64,000 bases of DNA, taken from assembly GCA_023362775.1 (NCBI GenBank), contig JALMGJ010000004.1, forward strand, positions 77,986,798-78,050,797, written 5' to 3'. A program made the translations under genes and the position numbers. This document shows positions 44,868 through 55,600 of this stretch, piece by piece. The number at the start of each line of letters is the position of its first letter. The first letter of the stretch is position 1. The notes beneath the pieces are model-generated. The model worked only from the letters and a program-made list of their open reading frames with translations. It made no database searches and was not told where the DNA came from. The stretch comes from Charina bottae (lineage: Eukaryota > Chordata > Lepidosauria > Squamata > Charinaidae).

Positions 44868-45743
44868 ATGGTCTGGGGAGATGCCTGAGGAACGTCCTTA
44901 CCCAGTTATCTGGGAACAGTTTGATCCTGTTGGACCTGAGGAAGTGGATAGGATCCTCTGGACCTACATGTGAATTAAATCCATGTCCCTCCTGGCTGGT
45001 GCAATCAGCTTGGGAGGTGACGAGTGGCTGGGCCCAGTCGATGGTAAATGCATCCCTGCAGGAGGGGGTGTTTCTGACGGCCTTCAAGGAGGTGCTGGTG
45101 CGCCCCCTCCTCAAGAAACCATCGCTGGACCCAGTTGTGCTGGACAATTTTCATCCAGTCTCCCACCTTCCCTTTATGGGGAAGGTGGTTGAGAAAGTTG
45201 TGGCATTGCAGCTCCAGAAGATTCTAGATGAAACAGATTATCTAGACCCCTTTCAGTAATGCGCTCTACATGGGGCTACCCTTGAAGAGCGTCCAGAAGC
45301 TTCAACTGGTCCAGAATGCGGCCGCAAGGGCGATTTTGGGTGCTATAAGATCAGTACACATAACACCTCTGCTCCGCAAGCTACATTGGGTGCCAGTTTT
45401 CTTCCAGATTCAGTTCAAGGTGTTGGTTATTACCTTTAAAGCCCTCCATGGCATAGGACCAGGATACCTGAGGGACCGTCTCATCCCCATCACATAAACC
45501 CGTCCCACCCGGTCATGCAGAGAGGGCATGCTACGAGCCCCGTCTATAAGAGAATTCCATCTGATGGGGTCCAGGAGGTGTGCCTTCTCTGCAGCAGCCC
45601 CCGCCCTCTGGAACATTCTCCCCCCTGACATAAGATTAGCCCCCTCTCTCCTGGACTTTAGAAAAAAAATAAAGACCTGGTTGTGTCATCATGCTTGGGG
45701 AGGGGTGGGGAATAGCCAGTCTTGGGGTTGGCTGGTTCCTTAG
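44868..45743 (+). pseudogene. CR1/L2-type ORF2 relic lacking the RT palm
   Basis: The first stretch (to about 45257) has NPCPSWLVQSAWEVTSGW, VRPLLKKPSLDPVVLDNFHP and FMGKVVEKVV, as at the RT N-terminus. From about 45258 the frame continues with ALYMGLPLKSVQKLQLVQNA, LRKLHWVPVFFQIQ and YLRDRLIP. The next stretch (45528-45743) ends with RRCAFSAAAPALWNILPPD and LDFRKKIKTW. The segment with the catalytic Asp pair (present in the copy at 34973-35554) is deleted. A stop after LIPIT and a frame change separate the last two stretches. Non-functional. Confidence 0.88.
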
Positions 45744-45945
45744 ATTTCCCTTGTCCAGCCCGACCAGCTCTTGGGATAAGATCTACCATTCTTTGGATCT
45801 GAGTGTAACTATGTATTTTATTATTGTTGTTATTATGATTTTATTGATTTTAAATTATTTTATTGTGAACCGCCTAGGGTCCCTCCTGTGGAGGGAGATT
45901 GGTGGGATATAAGTGTGATAAATAAATAATAAATAAAATAAAATG
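44868..45945 (+). mobile_element. CR1/L2-type LINE with internal deletion of the RT core
   Basis: Plus-strand ORF2 relics, then the 3' UTR (GTGAACCGCCTAGGGTCCC) and a tail of AATAAATAATAAATAAAAT at about 45920-45940. The coding part jumps from the RT N-terminus to the C-terminal domain at about 45258. Confidence 0.92.
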
Positions 45946-46460
45946 TTTTCTGATTCATTCTGATTCTGATTTAGCAAGAGAATCTGGATAATCATGAGAA
46001 TCCATCATCAAAGTCTGGGGAGGTTGTTCAAACCATAGGTCTAACTTTCTGCCTTTAACATATCAGTTAATCAAATCCTGTTGTGTTACTCCTATTTTTC
46101 TTTTATTACTGAATTGGCCAGTTGCTTGCTGCTATTGTTACTGCCTTATCTGACTAGAAAAGAAAGTCTTTTACATAGCTAGATGCCTATGAGGTGCTGT
46201 CTATATCAGGCACCCAAATATGGAATATTTTGCTTCTCACCTAGACAAGAAGGAAGTGTTAGTGGCCAGAAAGATTAAGTATAGGTCCAAGGCTAAGGAT
46301 AGCATACTGACAGTCTATTCACTGATAAGTATGTAACTAAATTAATATAAAAAGAACATTAACAGAAAATTGGTTTGTTTGTTTGCTTCTGACACTTGCA
46401 TAAATCCCATCAACAAGTCCTTTAGATGGCTGACAAATGTTAGGAACCAAATCAAATTGT
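45946..46460. other. Unassigned DNA
   Basis: No gene, RNA or clear repeat recognised. Confidence 0.45.
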
Positions 46461-46463
46461 GTG

Positions 46464-46511
<48 letters not shown>
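46460..46511. repeat. (GT)n microsatellite
   Basis: A GT run of over 20 units, broken once by GTTG near 46463. Confidence 0.97.
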
Positions 46512-46513
<2 letters not shown>

Positions 46514-46699
46514 GGCCAAAGTGGTCCCAGTAGGAGGAGCCCTACCAACAGATCCCAGGAACAACATCAGAGCTCTCTGTCCAGGAGAGTGCAGTGCTAG
46601 GAACAGCTAAGATACTTGGCAGAACCCTCAAACTTCCAGGCCTCTGGTAGATGATCCAAGGTTGAGGAAGACACATACCACCCATAGGGGTGAGAAGGG

Positions 46700-46878
46700 A
46701 TTTTATAGTGTTTATCCTGGCTTTTATATATTTTGGTCAACTCAAGGTGGCAAACATGCCTAATACTCCTGCCTATTTTCCCCACAACCCTATGAGGTTG
46801 GTTGGGCTGAGAGAGAGAGAGATTGGCCCAAAGTCACCCAGCTGGCTTTCACGGTCTCCTGGTTTCTAGGCCAGCACC
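46700..46878 (-). mobile_element. tRNA-derived SINE, partial
   Basis: On the plus strand ACAACCCTATGAGGTTGG, GGCTGAGAGAGAGAGAGA and TTGGCCCAAAGTCACCCAGC are the reverse complement of a MIR/Sauria-type SINE body, as at 58380-58616. The tRNA head is replaced by the GATA repeat at 46879. Confidence 0.75.
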
Positions 46879-46940
<62 letters not shown>

Positions 46941-47004
46941 CAGACAGACTGACTGACTGACTGACTGACTGACTGACTGACTGACTGACTGACTGACTGA
47001 CTGA
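46879..47004. repeat. Compound (GATA)n-(GACA)n-(GACT)n microsatellite
   Basis: About 15 GATA units to 46940, two CAGA units (46941-46948) and about 14 CTGA units to 47004, all in one phase. GATA/GACA arrays are the Bkm type first described from snake sex chromosomes. Confidence 0.97.
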
Positions 47005-49140
47005 CATACCCAATGGGTTTTGCTTTGGGCAGAATGTTATGTTTCATAAATTGCTAGAATGATTGGAATGACTGCAAGTGGATGTGCAGTCATTACACTA
47101 ATGAGCATTAATGAGCCATTCCTTACAAAACACAATGGATTAATATATGATTGCACATTAAAAAGGGAGCTGTCAGGCTTCTTTAGACAGTGCTAGACTG
47201 GAAGAGGGTGGAAGCAAGCATTTAAGGACATAAAGCTCTGTTGAGTAGGTTTATTGTACAAAAGCAATATTGTTACAGAAGAATTCCACAATTCCTGTGT
47301 ATCAAATTGCAAGGCTTACTTATAGAAAAAATCAAGTCTTAAATCCTTGAAACTTGGTAGTTTGAATCTGTCCCTTACTTTGGTAACAGACTGGTTTGCT
47401 TTCCAGCTGTTTTCTCTGACCTCCCACAGGACTCTACAAATGTTACATGTAAGGTTTGCATCAATAACTTGCATTCGTTAATTCAATGCAACTGCCTTTC
47501 TGGAAGTGTAGCTCTTCATTGTTTCTCAGGATAGAAGAAAATAATTCTACTATTCCCTTCTATGAGTCCAAAACTAACTATACAACAGTATTAAAAGACA
47601 AAAACTCAAAATAACAAAAATAGTAGTCTCACTACCAGCAGCTATAACCAGCTGAAGGGCTGCTTAGATTCCACCAATGAAACCATGCAAAAGCTGCTTT
47701 TCACACACCAATTATTTCTGCAGTAATATTTACCAATAGTTGTGGTTAGCATTTTTATAGTGGGAAAAACAGATTTCCTGTAGTTCTTCCTTAAATCATG
47801 AACAGCTGGAGCAATGCATAGTCAACTGTTGACCATTTGAGAAAATATCAAGCATGTAAAGTCATTTTCCAGAATATACTGTATCAGAAGTCACTAAGAA
47901 AAAAAGAAAAAAAATGATTCCATGCATAGTCCTGGTTGCATATAAATATAATTTTTGTAATTTAATGATTAAATGACTCTCATTATTAACTAGTGAAAAA
48001 TATCAGAAACAAAGTTGAGATTGATCAGAAATTTTATTTAGTTTTATCATCCAAGAAATTAATTGAACTATACATAATTTTACTTCACAATTACTGTGTG
48101 AAGTAGGTTAGGCTAAGAGATAATGGCTGATTCAATTACTAATTGAACTAACTGACTGAGTAAATATTTCAATCCCTTGTCTTATATGAATACTTTGAAC
48201 ATATTGAACCATCTACTGTAAATGAGTTTGAAAGCTCACGTCTATATTTCAAGCAATATTCAATTGCCTTTCAAATGCAGGCCTGCACAAAACTCAAGTG
48301 AAATATAACTTGCAAGCCATGTATACCTGCCCTCCAATGATTTGATAAAAATCACAGTTTTTGTCACCTTTTAGAGATATACAGTACCAAACTGGTGATT
48401 CTGAATCTCAATATTTGCATGGTATTGGAGATAGGTAGGTAGTTGGGGGACACATTTTAGACTCTGCTTCTGGCAAGAAAATATTTTAGGCTGGTAGTTG
48501 TCAGCCCTAGGAGGAAAGCAATGGTAAACAACTTCCAAAAATCTTGCCAAGAAAGCTGCAGGGATTAGTCAAGGCAGTCTCTAGGAGTCAACACTGTCTT
48601 GATGACACAAAACCAACCAACCAACAAATTCAAGCTATCATACCTTGAAATCCTGGAGAAAAAATACACCAATTAGACTATAGTCAAATCAAACAGTCTC
48701 CTTAAAAATCAGAGATAAGAGGCTTTACGGGCCACTCTATGCAATGTTGTTCAGTTTTTTTTAGGCTGAATCAACTAAATCCCAAACTTTTAAGTATTCT
48801 AATACATAAACAATTGAATATATGGTGTAAAATAGAAGATGGGAGAGTTCTGAAAATCTAACGCCAAGCATGGATTTTTTCTTTTTAAATTTTATCTTAT
48901 GCCAATAACTAATAAGAAAGAAGCCTAAAATTATCACATTTGTATACTGTGATGCCTAACATCATAAATGTTTTCTTCCTGCTGCAAGCTTCCCATTCCT
49001 CCTAAGCCTGTTCTGGTGCTTTGGGAAAACCTGCTAAAGCCAAGTTTAGTGAAAGCATAGATGATAGTATTAACATGGATCCTCTTATATGTACAGGAAC
49101 GTATAAGAACAACTTTTTCTTTGGAAAAATACTTTTTTCA
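47005..49140. other. Unassigned AT-rich DNA with a possible LTR edge and a SINE fragment
   Basis: At 47168-47270 the minus strand shows CAATAAACCTACTCAACAGA and ends AAGCCTGACA near 47172, which could be the 3' edge of an LTR, with no partner seen. A SINE piece is at 48505-48625. Nothing else recognised. Confidence 0.4.
48500..48625 (+). mobile_element. SINE 3' body fragment
   Basis: AAGCAATGGTAAACAACTTCC, then ATCTTGCCAAGAAAGCTGCA and AGGAGTCAACACTG matches the 3' half of the squamate SINE seen reversed at 58380-58616. Ends in AACCAACCAACCAAC. Confidence 0.7.
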
Positions 49141-49148
49141 GTATTTGT

Positions 49149-49162
49149 GAGAAAGAAAGAAA

Positions 49163-49235
<73 letters not shown>
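49149..49235. repeat. (GAAA)n microsatellite
   Basis: About 21 GAAA units on the plus strand with one early interruption (AAGAAGAAAG near 49160), a pure purine tract. Confidence 0.97.
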
Positions 49236-49236
<1 letters not shown>

Positions 49237-49555
49237 TGTTTCTGATAAGACATTATCTTGCAATTCTTTCCAACTCATGCTCCATATGCATTATGTTTTC
49301 TGAGTTATTTCCATTCCAATTGGCTCATATAAAAAGTATAATTTTTAAGAACTGGTGTCTGAGTCGCCCGTCTCCTTTTTCTTATGTGCCATGTTTTTTA
49401 GACTCTAGGTCTGGAATATAGGCAATTTTAATACTACAGTTTGTATTTATTTATAAATATAACGTATCTAATTATCATCACATAAATAGATCTAAACCAG
49501 TGAATGACATTTCCCAGCAATTTCCTGTAAGACAGAGATATTATATAGCAATATA
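49236..49555. other. Unassigned AT-rich DNA
   Basis: No gene, RNA or clear repeat recognised. Confidence 0.45.
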
Positions 49556-49558
49556 GTT

Positions 49559-49912
49559 ACAGGTAGTCTTCACTTACCGACTGCCTTGTTTAGTGACTGT
49601 TCAAAGTTATGATGGTTGGGGGAAAAAAACAGCTTTGTGACCAATCCTTGCATTTACAGCCATCACAGCATCACAGGGTCACATGAATGCCATTCAATTG
49701 TTTTGCAACCAGCTTCCAACAAGCAGAATTAATGGAGAATGTGGAAGTGGTTATGTGATGACTCAGTTAACGACTGTGTGATTCGCTTAGTGATGGAAGC
49801 ATAAGTGTGATTGTAAGTCTGGCGCGATTATGTGATTTTTCACTTAGCAACTGCGGCACTTAGCAACAGAGTTGCTGGTCCCAATTGCAGTCAGTAAACA
49901 AGGACTACCTAT
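49559..49912. mobile_element. MITE with AGTAGTCCTC-type ends, second copy
   Basis: Left end ACAGGTAGTCTTCACTTA and right end AAACAAGGACTACCTAT are imperfectly inverted. It is longer than the copy at 31718-31954 and shares TTAGTGACTGTTC and GCTGGTCCCAATTGCAGTCA. No coding capacity. Confidence 0.8.
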
Positions 49913-49914
49913 AT

Positions 49915-50735
49915 TAACATGGGAAGCAAAGTAGAGCCTTGTGGGATTTCTCACCCCAAGATAATTCCATGGGATCAAGAACAGGTCTCCCAGTATCACT
50001 TTCTATGCATACCTGGAAAGTTACAAACATATCTACCACAAAGTGGCACCTTCAATCATTAGCAACTTCAAATGCATTTAAGCTTCAGTTTCTTTTTAAA
50101 AAGTATAAAAATAGTATAAATAAATGAACCGGTTGGATTTATCTCCCTATATATGACTATAACTTTACTGCTCATGTCATCTAGAACACTCTGTTTATGT
50201 GCCTTTGATGATATAGTTGGAAAGGAACAATGTGTTCATTTAATCACTAAATATATTAAATATGTGTTCCTTTGGGAATTGATGCCACAATCTCCTAAAA
50301 GTAATCAGGATAGCCAAGAAACTTAGTTATAGAGACACTCTAAATGTAAATCAAGTAACTGCAAATTTATTTGGAAGTCTTTGGGATTATTATCATGGTA
50401 GATATTTAAAAGTTTGTTCCAGGGCCACAAGTGTGTTTCCTGCTCAGCCTCCAGAAACTAAAACAGCTTTGTTCAAGAGTTTGTTGAACAGCTGTTGGTT
50501 GGCTATTTGAAAAGCTCACTTGAAGTACACAAACCACCCAAAAAGTCTTATCAACTATTATCCTATCAGGAAAAAGGAAATATTGCATACAAGGTACCCA
50601 GAAATTCAGTAGTTTAGAATGTATGCAGATAAGGCCTAATTTATAGAGCAAATATGTTAGCTACTGTATTTCTGTATATTTATTTATGCATGGTTTCAAG
50701 TTAATCTTTCAATCTTGTCAATCTTGACTTTCATT
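49915..50735. other. Unassigned AT-rich DNA
   Basis: No gene, RNA or clear repeat recognised. Confidence 0.45.
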
Positions 50736-50737
50736 GG

Positions 50738-50820
50738 TAACACTGCAGAAGTGGTTTGCCATTGTCTTCTTTCAGGATGTTTTTTGGCTTCCCATCTTGG
50801 GCTTAGAAAGAACAAGCACC
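50738..50820 (-). mobile_element. tRNA-derived SINE, right half (split by the gypsy element)
   Basis: CAGAAGTGGTTTGCCATTGT is the reverse complement of the SINE 3' body. The rest resumes at 56916, after the gypsy element. The last five bases, GCACC, are the target-site duplication. Confidence 0.75.
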
Positions 50821-51177
50821 TGTCAGGGTTCATGTCTATGAATCCTGCCATTAGAATTAATAATAGCTTAGTGCTTGCATAGTAGTTGGGAGGGGGAATG
50901 ACAGTTGAGTGTTATGTCTGCTGCTGGAAGCTAGAGACAGCTCGGCCAAGGTCACGCACCTGCAACGGAGAGGAGATGGGACCGTTTGCTCCATGAGATC
51001 ATCGCTGGTGAATTGGCGCGCAAAGGGAAGGGTTAAGAGAGCATAGTTTGGCGGGAATCAGTATTCAAGTCTTTAGGAGTGCTTCAATGAACATGTATCC
51101 TAAATAAAGCTTTATCTGCATTTCAATGAATTGCATGGAGAAGTGTTTATTGGGACATTGTTGTTGAGATCATCACA
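50821..51177 (+). repeat. 5' LTR of the chromovirus, 357 bp
   Basis: Begins TGTCAGGG and ends ATCACA. A TATA-like TTAAGAG at about 51033-51039, the predicted transcript start at about 51063 (from the self-priming match) and AATAAA at 51103-51108 give the order U3, R, polyadenylation signal. The signal lies 40 bases into R, so a full transcript must read past it in the 5' LTR. Confidence 0.96.
51063..51074 (+). promoter_or_regulatory. Predicted RNA 5' end, self-primer segment
   Basis: ATTCAAGTCTTT is the exact reverse complement of 51179-51190 just downstream of the LTR. In Tf1/sushi elements the RNA 5' end folds back to prime minus-strand synthesis, so this 12-base segment is the likely start of R. 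No transcript data are available. Confidence 0.75.
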
Positions 51178-51178
51178 G

Positions 51179-51190
51179 AAAGACTTGAAT
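51179..51190 (+). promoter_or_regulatory. Predicted self-priming primer-binding site
   Basis: AAAGACTTGAAT begins two bases after the 5' LTR, where a tRNA primer-binding site would lie. It does not start with the usual TGG, and instead pairs with 51063-51074. Confidence 0.75.
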
Positions 51191-51281
51191 CTACAATCCA
51201 GTCGGTTTATCCTGAGGTTACAAGTGGTAACTCCATTTAGTGCCTCCTGAGTGAGAATCGGCTTGTCCAAGCAACTTCAGC

Positions 51282-52697
51282 ATGGAAGAATCTATGGAAT
51301 GTTTCCAGGCGGAGGAAGGGGAGCAACCAGGCCCCTCTTCAGGTTGGGAAGCGAATTCCAAGGACGGGAAGAGTGCGGCTGCTGAACCCGAAGCAGCTAA
51401 GAAAAAAGCCTCTAAGAAGGTGTCTCGACGGAGTGGCGTAGAGACTACCGAACTAGCCATGGCACGCACCCCTCGAGTGGGAGCGGAATGGTCCGTGGGA
51501 ATTGGAGGCGGCATCCGGGCTGGGAAGGGAAAACGCACGGCTAAACCCAGAGTGACCCAGTCCCAGAGGATGGCTTCACTGGAAGCGAAGACTGCACGTA
51601 TTGATTTTGAAATGGAGACTATTAGTCACCAACTACAAACCCTTATTCAATCCGTGCAGCAACTGGCTTTAATTCTAAAGCAGGAAGGTATTCCAGGGGC
51701 GGATTTACCACCTAAATTGATGACCACGGCAGCAGAGAGCGGCACGTCTAGTGGAGAGGAGGAGGAGGAATCCTCTGGATCCGAAATGGAGGTGCCTCAA
51801 CCGGCCGTGAGTAAATTACAGAGGGGCCAACCTAGGGTGTTCGCGTTGAACAAACTGAAAACAAGATTTGATGGGGACCCAGCGAAATTGGCTTGCTTTA
51901 TGACCCATGTCAGGGGTTTTATGGAGGAGTTTGAAGAATCTTTCTTAACGGAAGAAGCCAAAGTAAGGTACGTCTCAAGTTTCTTAGAGGGAGAGGCTGC
52001 TTTATGGCTGGTGGCGTTGCATGACTCTAACTCTCCAGATTTATGGACTTTTAATGGCTTTATGCTAGCTTTACGACGCCGGTTTGAAGATACCCTCTCT
52101 AAAATGTCAGCTAAAGTGCAGCTGCAGCAGCTACGCCAGGGAAACCGATCTGTTGCCGAATACGCAATAGAGTTTAAAAAGCTCATAGGAATGGTCCCAT
52201 CTTGTCCTGAGGCTTTTCAGGTGGAATACTTCCAGATGGGGCTGAAACCAGAGATTTTAGAGATGGCAGCAGGATGGGGTGACCCTGACACCCTAGAAGA
52301 ATGGATTCAATTAGCCGGCAGGGCTGAGAGCACCCAATTAAGACTGAGATCGTACAGGAAGCTACATAGCTCGGGGAAAAGCCCTTTGGGACAGCCACCG
52401 GCTAAGAAGCTAGCTAGAGCCAATGCTTGGGAAGAGGAAAAGGAACGCAGAGCAAAGAGAGGCTTGTGTTTCAAATGTGGCAAAGAGGGGCATCGCATTG
52501 GTAACTGCCCTCAGAACCCCTCTACAGTAAAAGCAAAGCCAGACAGCCAGCCTTCCAAACCATCTAAGCTACCACCACGCAAGGGAACAGCTCATGCTCT
52601 GGAGGACAGTAAGACTCGGGATCTGGTTGGGGGAGAGAACGACTCCTCTGACGAAGAGTTCATGCAGCCGGCGGAAAACGAGCGATGTCTGGCTTGA
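51282..52697 (+). CDS. gag: Chromovirus Gag polyprotein, 471 aa
   Basis: Gag builds the virus-like particle that packages the element RNA in the cytoplasm. The ATG at 51282 has a strong context (A at -3, G at +4) and is the first in the frame after the leader. Residues 1-95 are charged with an acidic start and basic patches. A heptad-like helix lies at about 96-140, an acidic Glu/Ser stretch at about 152-172, and the Retrotrans_gag capsid-type region at about 180-310 (FMTHVRGFMEEFEESF, LEGEAALWLVALHD, LRQGNRSVAEYAIEFKKL). A single zinc knuckle, C-x2-C-x4-H-x4-C, is at 396-409 (CFKCGKEGHRIGNC). The frame is unbroken and overlaps pol by 13 bases. It differs from the Sushi-type gag relic at 12318. 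Family is confident; particle formation is inferred. Confidence 0.95.
   Translation: MEESMECFQAEEGEQPGPSSGWEANSKDGKSAAAEPEAAKKKASKKVSRRSGVETTELAMARTPRVGAEWSVGIGGGIRAGKGKRTAKPRVTQSQRMASLEAKTARIDFEMETISHQLQTLIQSVQQLALILKQEGIPGADLPPKLMTTAAESGTSSGEEEEESSGSEMEVPQPAVSKLQRGQPRVFALNKLKTRFDGDPAKLACFMTHVRGFMEEFEESFLTEEAKVRYVSSFLEGEAALWLVALHDSNSPDLWTFNGFMLALRRRFEDTLSKMSAKVQLQQLRQGNRSVAEYAIEFKKLIGMVPSCPEAFQVEYFQMGLKPEILEMAAGWGDPDTLEEWIQLAGRAESTQLRLRSYRKLHSSGKSPLGQPPAKKLARANAWEEEKERRAKRGLCFKCGKEGHRIGNCPQNPSTVKAKPDSQPSKPSKLPPRKGTAHALEDSKTRDLVGGENDSSDEEFMQPAENERCLA
52652..52697 (+). promoter_or_regulatory. gag-pol junction, 46-base window for frameshift or restart
   Basis: The pol frame has a TGA at 52649-52651, and gag ends with TGA at 52695-52697, so the switch must occur between them. 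The pol ATG (52685) is just 10 bases before the gag stop. The candidate slippery string GGAAAAC (52673-52679) does not fit the X-XXY-YYZ rule. Termination-reinitiation is the simpler reading. Confidence 0.6.
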
Positions 52698-55600
52698 AGT
52701 GCGCCGCGGGCCAGGCATTTGCAGATCGGCGCTCCGATCCGCTGGTGAGTGGAGATTGTCCTACCATGCAGGTTAAGATAAAGCTTGAAACTTTGGATGG
52801 GAGGGATCAGAACAATTTGATGGCAATGCTGGACTCGGGGTGCTCAAGATGTTTGATGCATCCTGCCATTGTTACAGGACTGAGACTTAAGTTGCATAAG
52901 TTAAAAGTTCCCATCATATTTTGTCAGCTGGACGGGTCAGATATGAAAGGGGGTCCAGTGGAATACTATACAGAAGCCCTAAAAATGACTATTGGGACTC
53001 ATCAAGAGACTATTAGGTTTATTGTGGCTCCCATTTCCAATCAGCCCATAGTATTGGGGCTCAAATGGTTGAGGGAGCGTAACCCTCAGATTGACTGGGT
53101 TTCTGGAGAAATGGAATTTGCAGATGGCTCATATTTGGGAGTTGAGCGGGAAACTGCAGGACTCTGTGTGGTGCGGGAGCTAGCTCAAGCAGCGGTGGCA
53201 CCGTCAGTATATGAGGAGGAGGGGGAGATTTTTTTAGAGACGGAATCAGACCAGATGCCCCCTCATCGGAAAACAGACTGTTCTTTACAATTGGAGCCTG
53301 GGGCAGTGTTGCCTAAACCCAAGTTGTATTCAATGACTCATAAGGAACTACAAGAGCTGAGGAATTTTATAGATAAGAACCTCAAGCAGGGGTTTATTGA
53401 GCCATCCACCTCACCCACGGCTGCTCCGGTTTTATTCCGGAAAAAGAAAGATGGCTCCTTACGGCTTTGTACGGACTACAGGGGGTTGAATGCTATTTGT
53501 ATTTCTAACCAATATCCGCTCCCGTTGATGAAAGATATGCTGGCTCAACTGACCAAAGGGAAAATATTCACTAAGCTGGATTTGAGAGAAGCGTATTTTA
53601 GAGTACGCATAAAAGAAGGGGATGAGTGGAAGACTGCTTTTAATTGCCAATTAGGTTGTTTTCAATATAAAGTCATGCCGTTTGGATTAAGGGGCGGGCC
53701 TGGAGTCTTCATGAGCTTAATTAATGAGGTTCTGCATGAATTTCTGTACCAGGGGGTAGTGGTATATCTGGATGACATCTTAATATACACAGAGACCATG
53801 GAACAACATGTAAAACTAGTAAAAGCAGTGCTCAGAAAGCTTTTAGAAAACAAACTGTATGTTAAGTTGTCTAAATGTGAATTTCACAAAGAAAAACTGG
53901 ATTTTCTAGGCTACAGAATATCCCATCAGGGCATTGAAATGGATCCCGCCAAAGTTAAAGATGTGTTGGCGTGGGAAACCCCCAGAACAAAAAAGCAATT
54001 ACAATCTTTTCTTGGGTTCGCAAATTTCTATCGCCAGTTCATTCCCGGGTTCGCCAAGATTGCGTTACCATTAACCGATATGTTAAAAACCAAGAAATCG
54101 GCTGATGGCATATTAGCAAATAAACCTCAACCGAAATTAAAATGGACGCCGGCGTGCCAAACGGCTTTTGAACAACTAAAGCAGTTGTTCACTGCAGAAC
54201 CCGTTTTAAAGCATCCTGATCCAGAACGTCCCTTTGTGATCCAGACAGACACGTCCCATTCGGCGGTTGGATGCATATTATTGCAAAAAGACAATAATGA
54301 TCAGTTAAGACCTTGTGCATATATTTCTCGTAAATTTACTGAGGCTGAACAACGTTGGTTGGTTTGGGAAAAGGAAGCTTTTGCAGTGCGACATGCTCTA
54401 GCTACATGGCGACACCTGCTGGAGGGTTCGCCTCATCCCTTTGAAGTCTTCACTGACCATAAGAACTTGGAAGCACTTAAAACGCCTCGGAAATTAAATC
54501 CTAAACAAATCCGTTGGGCTGAATTTTTCAGTAGGTTTAATTTCACATTAAAGTATTTGCCAGCTGGGAAAAACTTTTTAGCAGATGCTTTGTCTAGGCT
54601 GCCACAACATGACACTCAACCAGAACTGATGGTATCCACAGTAATGTCTCCCCAACAATTGGGATTATCCAACCAGGAGGAACCTGGTTCTGACAGTGAT
54701 GCAGCACCCATACCTGTACAATTGCAAGGGAAGGTGGCTATCGCTAGAAGCAAGGCCAAACCACCGAAACCTCTATGTGAACCCTCTCTAGAGAAAGAAC
54801 TTAAAACCGCTATAGAGGCTGATGATTGGTGGAAAGAGCACAAGCAAACATTAACTGAGGCGAATGGGGTGTGGTGGAATGGAGACAGATTATATGTTCC
54901 AGAGACTGTGAGAAAGGCTATTTTACAACGTTGTCATGATAGCAAAATTGCCGGACATTTTGGATTTGTAAAAACTTTACATTTGGTCAGAAGGCAATTT
55001 TGGTGGCCAACTTTGAGAAAAGATGTTAAACAATATGTTTTGTCATGTCATGTTTGTGCATCCATGAAAAAAGCACCCGGGAAACCGGTGGGACTGTTGC
55101 AAACAGTGGCTGAGCCAACAAGCCCATGGAAACAAATTTCAATGGATTTCATTGTAGACTTACCAGAGAGTAAAGGCAAGACCGTCATATGGGTAGTAAC
55201 TGACTTATTTTCTAAACAAGCTCATTTCATCCCTTGTAAAGGACTGCCCTCTGCTGGTCAACTGGCAAAATTATTCATCTTGCACATCTACCGAGCGCAC
55301 GGCGCCCCCTTGCGGATTATCAGCGATCGCGGAAGTCAGTTTACCGCCAAATTTTGGAAATCATTTCTAAAATTGATTGGAACTGAACAGGGTCTTACCT
55401 CTGGGCATCATCCGGAGGGTAACGGAGCTTGTGAACGGCTTAACTCCGTGTTGGAACAGTATTTACGGTGTTACATTAGTCATCAGCAAGATAATTGGGT
55501 GGAGTTGTTACCCTTTGCTGAGGTAGCGTATAATAATGCTGTTCATCAGAGCACTGGATTTTCACCATTTAAAGTGGCTACTGGTCAGGATTTTGTACCT

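Noticed and set aside
46879..47004. CRISPR-like array
   Set aside because: Simple tetranucleotide repeats with no spacers, in a vertebrate sequence.
46790..47047. A Ser/Gln- and Ser/Ile-repeat protein on the minus strand
   Set aside because: It is a translation of the GATA/GACT microsatellite.
49002..49253. Phe/Leu/Ser repeat protein on the minus strand and its Lys/Glu counterpart on the plus strand
   Set aside because: Translation of the GAAA microsatellite in both directions.
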